A DNA stretch of 27,993 bases from Miltoncostaea sp036826475 (GTDB taxonomy: Bacteria; Actinomycetota; Thermoleophilia; Miltoncostaeales; Miltoncostaeaceae): positions 1 through 27,993 of the forward strand of contig DAISWG010000050.1 in assembly GCA_036826475.1 (NCBI GenBank), in the 5' to 3' direction. Shown in pieces: positions 22,972-27,993 of this stretch; position 1 is the first letter of the stretch; every line of letters starts with the position of its first letter. Under the pieces are notes generated by a model. It saw only the letters and a program-made list of their open reading frames with translations, was not told the DNA's origin and did not search any database. Position numbers and translations under genes: made by a program.

Positions 22972-23874
22972 TCATGCGCCGGGGCAGGTGTCCCGGCGCA
23001 TGACGCGCACCATCTCGACGAGCGCTTCGCCGGCGGCGTCGAGGCTGCGGGGCGACACGGCGTCCAGGTCGTCCCGCACCGTGTGCCACGGCGGGTAGTC
23101 GAAGTCGATCAGGTCGATGGCCGGCACCCCCCGCTCGCGGTACGGGATGTGGTCGTCGAGCACCCCGGGCGCGACCCGGTCCGGGAACACCCGCCCCACC
23201 CCCACGCGCCCGGCGGCGGCGCGCAGCCGCGCCCAGAGCGCGGGGTCCGAGAGGGCCTCTAGCGGCAGGGAGAGGTCGGCGTCGGCGACGAAGTCGACCA
23301 CGATGACCCGGTGCAGCCGGTCCGCGGTGCGCGCGGCGTCGGCGCGGCTGCCGCGCAGGCCCGTGCGCGCGAAGTCGCCGCCGTCGCCCGGACCGGGCGA
23401 CTCCTCGCCGTCGAGCATCACGAAACGCACCCTGCGCTGGCAGGCGGGGCCCCCGGCGCGGCGCAGCGCACGGGCCACCTCGAGCACGGTGGCGACCCCG
23501 CCGGCGCCGTCGTTGGCGCCGACGAACCCGGGGATGTCCTTGGTGTCGTAGTGGGCGGCCACCAGGATCGCCCTCCCGCGGCCCGGCAGGCTGCCGGACA
23601 CGTTGCGCAGGCCGCCGGGCACCGGCTCGAACCTGCCGGAGGGCAGCGCCCGTCGCAGACGCCCCGCCAGCGCGCGCGACGCCGGGGAGCCGGCGGGTCG
23701 GGGGCCCAGCGCGACCTGCATCCTCAGGTCGGACCACGCGCGCGCGGCGTCGAAGCGGTCGACGGTGGGCACGGGGGCGGCGGCCTGCGATGCCGCGCCG
23801 GTGCCGCCGCAGCCCGCCGCCAGGACCGCGGCGAGGGCGGCGCATGCGGCCGCGATGTGGGTCCGGATCGGCAC
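22972..23874 (-). CDS. M28-family zinc aminopeptidase / glutaminyl-cyclase-like lipoprotein
   Basis: A 300-aa exported protein. The signal peptide ends in a lipobox with the lipid-modified Cys22 (VLAAGC), so it is probably membrane-anchored outside the cell. Metal-binding motifs of peptidase family M28 are in order: His109/Asp111 in AAHYDT, Asp122 in GANDGAGG, Glu157-Glu158 in LDGEES, an Asp in VVDFVADAD, and His264 in PPWHTVRDD. The PPWHT ending resembles glutaminyl-peptide cyclotransferases, an alternative activity for this fold. GTG 23874 is chosen because the signal peptide starts there. It is divergent from the next gene across 65 bp. Confidence 0.88.
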   Translation of the reverse strand: MPIRTHIAAACAALAAVLAAGCGGTGAASQAAAPVPTVDRFDAARAWSDLRMQVALGPRPAGSPASRALAGRLRRALPSGRFEPVPGGLRNVSGSLPGRGRAILVAAHYDTKDIPGFVGANDGAGGVATVLEVARALRRAGGPACQRRVRFVMLDGEESPGPGDGGDFARTGLRGSRADAARTADRLHRVIVVDFVADADLSLPLEALSDPALWARLRAAAGRVGVGRVFPDRVAPGVLDDHIPYRERGVPAIDLIDFDYPPWHTVRDDLDAVSPRSLDAAGEALVEMVRVMRRDTCPGA

Positions 23875-23901
23875 CGCAGCAGCATTGCAGCCGCCGGCCC
23901 G

Positions 23902-23907
23902 TACGCT
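23902..23907 (+). promoter_or_regulatory. Possible -10 box (TACGCT)
   Basis: The same hexamer as the tadA and MOSC boxes, 32 bp before the GTG at 23940. It would give a leader of about 25 nt. No -35 box is evident. Confidence 0.3.
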
Positions 23908-23939
23908 CACGCCGTCGGGGCGGGTGCCGATGGGACCCC

Positions 23940-24524
23940 GTGCGCTGCGGACGTCGGCTCGCGGGATCCCTGGTGATCGCCCTGGTGGCGCTGCTCGCCC
24001 TGGCGCCGCTCGCGGCCGCGGCGTCGCCGGTCGTCGACCTGGTCGACCGCCTCGTCCCGGCGCACGACGACCTCGACGCGGCGCGCGACGCGTTCGCACG
24101 GGCTCGGGCCGGCGACGGCGACGCGAACGCGGCCCGCGACGCCGCCCGCGCCTACGCCGAGGAGAGCGACGACTACGCCCGCCGCACCGACGCGGTGCCG
24201 GTGCGCACCGACGACGAGCGCGACCTGCGGGCGGCGATGAGCGGCGCCAGCCGCGCCCTCTCGGACGACCTGCGGTCCTACGCCGCGGGCGTGATCGACG
24301 GCGCCGAGCTGGACCGTCGCGTGACCGCCACCCGCGCCCGGGCGGCCGAGCGCGTGTCGTCGCTCGTGCCGGCGCTCGTCGCGCAGGAGGGCCTGGACGA
24401 CACGGCCGGCGGCCGTGGCCTGGCCGGCGCCATGGCCCCGGTGATCCTGCTGGTGGCCGGCGTGGTCGGGTTCGCCGCCCTCACGCGGCGACGGAGCGCC
24501 GCACGCCGAGCGCGGACGTCGTGA
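23940..24524 (+). CDS. Uncharacterised envelope protein with signal peptide and C-terminal membrane anchor
   Basis: A 194-aa protein. Residues 1-28 form a signal peptide (LVIALVALLALAPLAAAAS). Residues 30-155 are highly charged and helical, rich in Asp, Arg and Ala (AFARARAGDGDANAARDAARAYAEESDDYARR). A single membrane segment lies at about 164-182, followed by a basic tail RRRSAARRARTS. This is the layout of a type I membrane protein with a helical external domain. No family is recognised. The start is GTG 23940, the first start codon in frame before the signal. The 3' end overlaps the convergent MFS gene by 44 bp. Confidence 0.75.
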   Translation: MRCGRRLAGSLVIALVALLALAPLAAAASPVVDLVDRLVPAHDDLDAARDAFARARAGDGDANAARDAARAYAEESDDYARRTDAVPVRTDDERDLRAAMSGASRALSDDLRSYAAGVIDGAELDRRVTATRARAAERVSSLVPALVAQEGLDDTAGGRGLAGAMAPVILLVAGVVGFAALTRRRSAARRARTS

Positions 24525-25677
24525 CCAGGGTCGCGACGACGACCATCCCGGCGGCGCCCGCCATGGCGGCGTGGGTCGACACGGCGTCCACCACGGTGCC
24601 GCCCACGGCCGAGCCCACCGCGACGCCCGCGGTGATGCCCGTCGTGATCCACGTGTAGGACTCGGTCAGGGTGCCCTGCCGCGCGACGTCGGCGACCATG
24701 GCGTAGAGCGTCGCGAAGGCGGGCGCGATGCACGACCCCGCCAGGACCAGCGCGGCCGCGAGGGTCCACGGCCCGGGCGCGGCCGCCACCAGCGCATCGG
24801 CGGCGGCGGTCGCCCACAGCAGCGTCACCAGGCGGCGGCCGGGGTCGGCCGGCGCCCGGCTGCGCGCCACCGCCAGCCCGCCGGCCAGGCTGCCGGCGGC
24901 CCACGCCGCCAGGAAGGGGCCCACCAGCGCGGGATGCCCGTGCTCCTCGGCCGTCGCCGCCAACGAGATCTCGATCGCGCCGAAGGAGGCGCCCATGCAC
25001 GCCACGATGACGAGCAGCGCCAGCAGGGCCCGGCTGGCGAGGGCGCCGGCCACCGTGCGCGCGACGCCGCTCGGCGTCCAGCGCCGCGACGACGGCGCCG
25101 ATGCGAACCAGGCGGTCCCGCCGATCAGCACCGCCACGCAGGTCACCAGGGCCACCGAGGGCGACGTCGCGGCAGCCACGACGCCCACCATCACCAGCGG
25201 CCCCAGGATGAACGTGAGCTCCACGCCCGCCGACTCCAGGGCGTAGATCGCGTGGCGCCGCTCGGGCGGCACGATCTCGGGCCACAGCGCCCGGGTGGCG
25301 CCGCTCACCGGCGGGTGGGTCATGCCGGCGACCGCCGCCAGGGCCGCCAGGACCGGGATCGGCGTGTCGTCGGAGGCGAGGGCGATCACCACGAGCGGCA
25401 CCGAGCTCACGATCGCGGCGGGCAGCAGCACCGCGCGGTGGCCGTGGCGGTCGACCAGGCGGCCGATGAACGGGGAGAGGGCGGCGAGCCCCACGGCGAA
25501 GGCACCGGCCACGATCCCGCCGTCCCCGTAGTCGCCGCCCGCCTCGCGGACGCGCAGGATCAGCAGCAGGGCGATCGCCGTGTACGGCAACCGGCCGAGC
25601 AGCGACGACGCCAGCGTGCGCGTCACCTCGGGCAGCCTCACGAGGGTGCGCAGCGAGGCGTCGTGGGGCGCGGCCAT
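24481..25677 (-). CDS. MFS transporter
   Basis: A 398-aa polytopic protein with about twelve hydrophobic segments. The loop after the second segment, FIGRLVDRHGHRAVLL, fits the MFS motif A (GxLxDRxGxR). The weaker sequence symmetry of the second half and the SYTWITTGITAGVAVGSAVGG segment are typical of efflux-type MFS proteins. ATG 25677 begins the usual short cytoplasmic tail. Substrate unknown. It shares a 95-bp divergent region with the lysyl-oxidase-like gene, and its 3' end overlaps the preceding convergent gene by 44 bp. Confidence 0.88.
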   Translation of the reverse strand: MAAPHDASLRTLVRLPEVTRTLASSLLGRLPYTAIALLLILRVREAGGDYGDGGIVAGAFAVGLAALSPFIGRLVDRHGHRAVLLPAAIVSSVPLVVIALASDDTPIPVLAALAAVAGMTHPPVSGATRALWPEIVPPERRHAIYALESAGVELTFILGPLVMVGVVAAATSPSVALVTCVAVLIGGTAWFASAPSSRRWTPSGVARTVAGALASRALLALLVIVACMGASFGAIEISLAATAEEHGHPALVGPFLAAWAAGSLAGGLAVARSRAPADPGRRLVTLLWATAAADALVAAAPGPWTLAAALVLAGSCIAPAFATLYAMVADVARQGTLTESYTWITTGITAGVAVGSAVGGTVVDAVSTHAAMAGAAGMVVVATLVTTSALGVRRSVAA

Positions 25678-25725
25678 CCGGGCAGGGTCGCACAACGGCC
25701 GGCCCGTTCTCACAGAAGACGAACC

Positions 25726-25745
25726 GGGGATCCACCCGGATCCCC
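25726..25745. promoter_or_regulatory. Perfect inverted repeat between divergent MFS and lysyl-oxidase-like genes
   Basis: GGGGATCC and GGATCCCC with a 4-nt loop (ACCC), a perfect 8-bp arm pair lying 27 bp before the ATG at 25773 and 48 bp from the MFS start. It may be an operator for a dimeric regulator. An AATACT element at 25756-25761 could be the -10 box of the rightward gene. Confidence 0.45.
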
Positions 25746-25772
25746 CGATCCGTGGAATACTCGCGTGAGGCG

Positions 25773-27422
25773 ATGCACATCCGCCGCCGCCCATCCCGCC
25801 GCCACTCCGTCCTGGTGATGCTCGCTTCGGCCGGCGTCGCCGCCGGCATCCTGCCGCTGCTCGCATCCGCGGGTCCCGGGACGCGGGCGCCCGACCTGCG
25901 CGCCGACCCGGTCGAGGGCGTCGAGGGACCTCAGGTCTACGCCGACACCGGCATCTATGGCGCCGGGCGCCTGCTGGTGCGGTTCGACGGCTTCGTGACC
26001 AACGTCGGCGACGGGCCGCTGGAGGTGTCGGGCAACCCGCAGACCGGGTCGGTACGCCAGCGGGCGTGGTCGTCCTCGCAGGGGCCGGGCGACGCGCCGT
26101 CGGTGGAGGTCGGCACCCCGGAGGTCCTGTACGAGGAGGCGGACGGGCACGACCACTTCCACCTGAGGAATGCGATGCGCTACTCGCTGTGGAACCTCCA
26201 GAGGACCGCTCAGGTCGCGCCCGGCCAGAAGGCCGGCTTCTGCCTGTACGACATCGAGGACGCGCCGAGCCCCGCGCCACCGCAGGACCCGCAGGTCTAC
26301 TCCGAGGCGGTCACCCATTTCTGCGAGCAGGGCGACCCCAGGTCGACGTCGCTCCGTATGGGCACGTCGTCGGGCTGGCGGGACGTCTACGGCAAGTACC
26401 TGGCCTACCAGTGGGTGGACGTGTCGAGCACCGCGCCCGGGACCTACCTCGTGGGGTCGGAGGCCGACCCGGAGAACCGCATCTGGGAAGGCGGCGGCGC
26501 GGCGGAGGTCAACCCGCCGGCGTTCGCGAGCCAGCCGGTGACCGTTCCCGGGTGGACCGCCCTCCCGGTGACGGCGTCGCAGTCGGCGTCGCCCCAGACG
26601 GTGACGCTCGCGGCCCAGAAGTTCGGCACGCAGGCCGACGGCAACCTGCGGTACCGCATCCTGAGCACGCCGGCGGGCGGGAGCCTGAACGTGCCGGTGG
26701 GGGGCAGCTTCAACCCGGCGTCGCAGTCGCTCGTCTACACGCCGACGCCGGGTTACGGGGCGTCCGACGCGTTCACATTCGCGGCCTACTCGGCGTCGTC
26801 GCCGTTCCCCACGAGCCCGCCCGTCTCGACGGTCACGATCGTCGGGGCGACGCCCTCGGTCGCGATCTCGGGGATGCCACTGCAGGTGGTCGCCGGCTCG
26901 AGCGTCCAGCTCAGGGCCACGGTCGCGAACCTCCCTGGTGGCGTCACGTGGAGCGCGACCGCCGGGACGATCTCGTCCACCGGCCTCTACCTGGCTCCGA
27001 AGACCCCGCCCACGGGCGGCGTGGTCACCGTCACCGCCACCAGTACCGCCAACCCGGGGGTCGCGGGGACCGCGGCGACCGGCATCCGGCCGAGTCCCGA
27101 CGGCGCCGCGGCGCCCGGCATCGCCGGTCGCGCGGTCGCCGGCGGCAAGGCCCTCTCACGGATCCGGACCGGCCACGTCGGCCGGAAGGTGATCCTGGCG
27201 AAGGTCCAGGTGGGCGGCCGTCGCGGCACCCTGAAGTTCACCGCCACCGCCGGCCCGCGGGTGGTGGGTCGCTGCGCCATCGGACGCGTCGGCGCCCGCA
27301 GGACCGTGACGTGCAAGATCACGATGAAGCGCCCCTACCCGCTGAAGAAGGTGCGCTTCACCGCCCGCTTCACCTCGGTCACCGGCGCGGTCGCCGTCCG
27401 CCGGGCCTGGGTCGTCCGCTAG
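25773..27422 (+). CDS. Secreted lysyl-oxidase-like copper protein with Ig-like domains
   Basis: A 549-aa exported protein. Residues 1-34 form a signal peptide (RRR then hydrophobic). The lysyl oxidase domain (about 40-240) has the copper-binding His triad His126, His128 and His130 in DGHDHFH, Lys153 in GQKAGFC, and VYGKYLAYQWVDV with candidate cofactor tyrosines. Two Ig/cadherin-like modules follow (about 260-355 with YTPTPGYGASDAFTF, and 360-440 with VTWSATAGTISSTGLY), then a basic C-terminal beta domain (about 455-549). Lysyl oxidases oxidise peptidyl lysine using copper and a Lys-Tyr quinone. ATG 25773 is preferred over the in-frame GTG 25752 because TGAGG lies just before it and the signal starts there. 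The Cys-rich WHxCHxH form is absent, as usual in bacterial members. Confidence 0.85.
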   Translation: MHIRRRPSRRHSVLVMLASAGVAAGILPLLASAGPGTRAPDLRADPVEGVEGPQVYADTGIYGAGRLLVRFDGFVTNVGDGPLEVSGNPQTGSVRQRAWSSSQGPGDAPSVEVGTPEVLYEEADGHDHFHLRNAMRYSLWNLQRTAQVAPGQKAGFCLYDIEDAPSPAPPQDPQVYSEAVTHFCEQGDPRSTSLRMGTSSGWRDVYGKYLAYQWVDVSSTAPGTYLVGSEADPENRIWEGGGAAEVNPPAFASQPVTVPGWTALPVTASQSASPQTVTLAAQKFGTQADGNLRYRILSTPAGGSLNVPVGGSFNPASQSLVYTPTPGYGASDAFTFAAYSASSPFPTSPPVSTVTIVGATPSVAISGMPLQVVAGSSVQLRATVANLPGGVTWSATAGTISSTGLYLAPKTPPTGGVVTVTATSTANPGVAGTAATGIRPSPDGAAAPGIAGRAVAGGKALSRIRTGHVGRKVILAKVQVGGRRGTLKFTATAGPRVVGRCAIGRVGARRTVTCKITMKRPYPLKKVRFTARFTSVTGAVAVRRAWVVR

Positions 27423-27446
27423 CGCCTCGCCCGCCGGGGCAGGGCG

Positions 27447-27993
27447 TCAGGCGGCCGGGGTGAGTCCGCGCTGGGCGAGCGCCGCCCGGAAGGCGGGCGA
27501 GCGCAGGTAGGCGCTCATCTCGCGGCGCAGCACCCGGACGTGGGCGCGCGCCTCGGCCGACCGGCCGGGGACCGCGCGGGTCGCGACCAGGCGCACCGGG
27601 AACGCCTCCGGGTAGGTCAGCGCGGCGACCGTGCCGTCGTCGGGGGCCACCCCGCCCAGCGGGACGGCGCAGATCCCGCCCGTGCGCCCCCGGATGCGGC
27701 TCCACGTGGTGATCGCCGCCACCCCCGGGTCGCCGCCGGCGGCGCGGCCCACCCCGCCGTCGGCCGCGCCGGTGGCGCCGGGCGCGTAGGTCACCCGCCA
27801 CCGCACGCCGCTCCCCGCCCACCGCGTGCCGAGATGCGGCACCGGGTCGCCGGCCGCGTCGATGGGGTGGACGACCCGGATCGGCTCGACCGGCGCGCCC
27901 GCCACCACCTGCGACCAGCGCGTGACCCCCCCCGACGCGATGGACCGCGCCTGACCGCCCGTGAGGCCGGCGCCCGCCGGATGCCCGGCGGCC
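27447..27993 (-). CDS. PstS-like periplasmic binding protein (N-terminus beyond window)
   Basis: The frame is open to the window end, so only the C-terminal 181 residues are seen. The segment LTGGQARSIASGGVTRWSQV resembles the ITRWSDL-type hinge of phosphate-binding PBP-like domains. Further on, GGVGRAAGGDPGVAAITTWSRI and VAALTYPEAFPVRLVATR fit the second lobe, and the end has REMSAYLRSPAFRAALAQRGLTP, a typical last helix. It is probably a secreted solute-binding protein; phosphate is not certain. No transporter subunits are visible. It converges on the lysyl-oxidase-like gene with a 24-bp gap. Confidence 0.7.
   Translation of the reverse strand, partial: AAGHPAGAGLTGGQARSIASGGVTRWSQVVAGAPVEPIRVVHPIDAAGDPVPHLGTRWAGSGVRWRVTYAPGATGAADGGVGRAAGGDPGVAAITTWSRIRGRTGGICAVPLGGVAPDDGTVAALTYPEAFPVRLVATRAVPGRSAEARAHVRVLRREMSAYLRSPAFRAALAQRGLTPAA

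Noticed and set aside
1..27993. Mobile element, prophage or anti-phage island
   Set aside because: No integrase, transposase, tRNA junction, terminal repeats or change of composition was seen.

Overview
The window is about 28 kb of very GC-rich (visibly above 70%) bacterial DNA, densely packed with short intergenic gaps, many GTG starts and frequent 4-bp start/stop overlaps. This points to a high-GC Gram-positive. Several protein styles suggest a Thermoleophilia/Solirubrobacterales-type actinobacterium: a 7-bladed Vgb-like propeller with Fn3-like and FecR-like domains, a Gly-rich Tim44-like protein, DUF2630, and secreted proteins with Ala-rich signal peptides. That placement is an inference from protein style and cannot be proven here. 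No rRNA, tRNA, CRISPR array, insertion sequence or phage module was seen. A 10-N gap lies at 349-358.

Layout. 1-3376: copper module (5'-truncated His-rich protein, ATGA-coupled CopA P-type ATPase, convergent secreted cupredoxin). 3465-7180: two-gene unit of a secreted propeller/FecR-like protein and a membrane CHASE2-HD-GYP c-di-GMP phosphodiesterase. 7261-8704: FetA/FetB-like ABC exporter. 8749-10414: Tim44-like membrane protein and DUF2630. 10434-12002: B12-dependent acyl-CoA mutase large subunit with isobutyryl-CoA-mutase-type specificity residues. 12081-14284: bicovalent-FAD oxidase coupled to a methyltransferase. 14281-15441: secreted clan-A glycoside hydrolase. 15528-16681: divergent tadA and MOSC genes. 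16662-19214: four-gene operon (nitroreductase, LOG-like, two membrane proteins), every junction a GTGA overlap. 19259-21160: a Cys/His-cluster protein divergent from a CarH-like MerR/B12 photoreceptor coupled to a GNAT. 21164-22948: MocR regulator divergent from a 65-aa ORF. 22972-27422: M28 lipoprotein, small envelope protein, MFS transporter and lysyl-oxidase-like protein. 27447-27993: truncated PstS-like binding protein.

The most interesting parts are regulatory. The CarH-like gene carries the full cobalamin-binding signature at the spacing of Thermus CarH. Its 148-bp divergent promoter region holds two identical 15-bp repeats exactly 90 bp apart, one lying inside the predicted divergent promoter. 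The MocR intergenic region has four copies of TCCAATC. Four genes have a TANNNT box 7 or 8 nt before the start codon, implying leaderless transcripts. The CHASE2-HD-GYP/propeller pair looks like a little-described envelope signalling unit.
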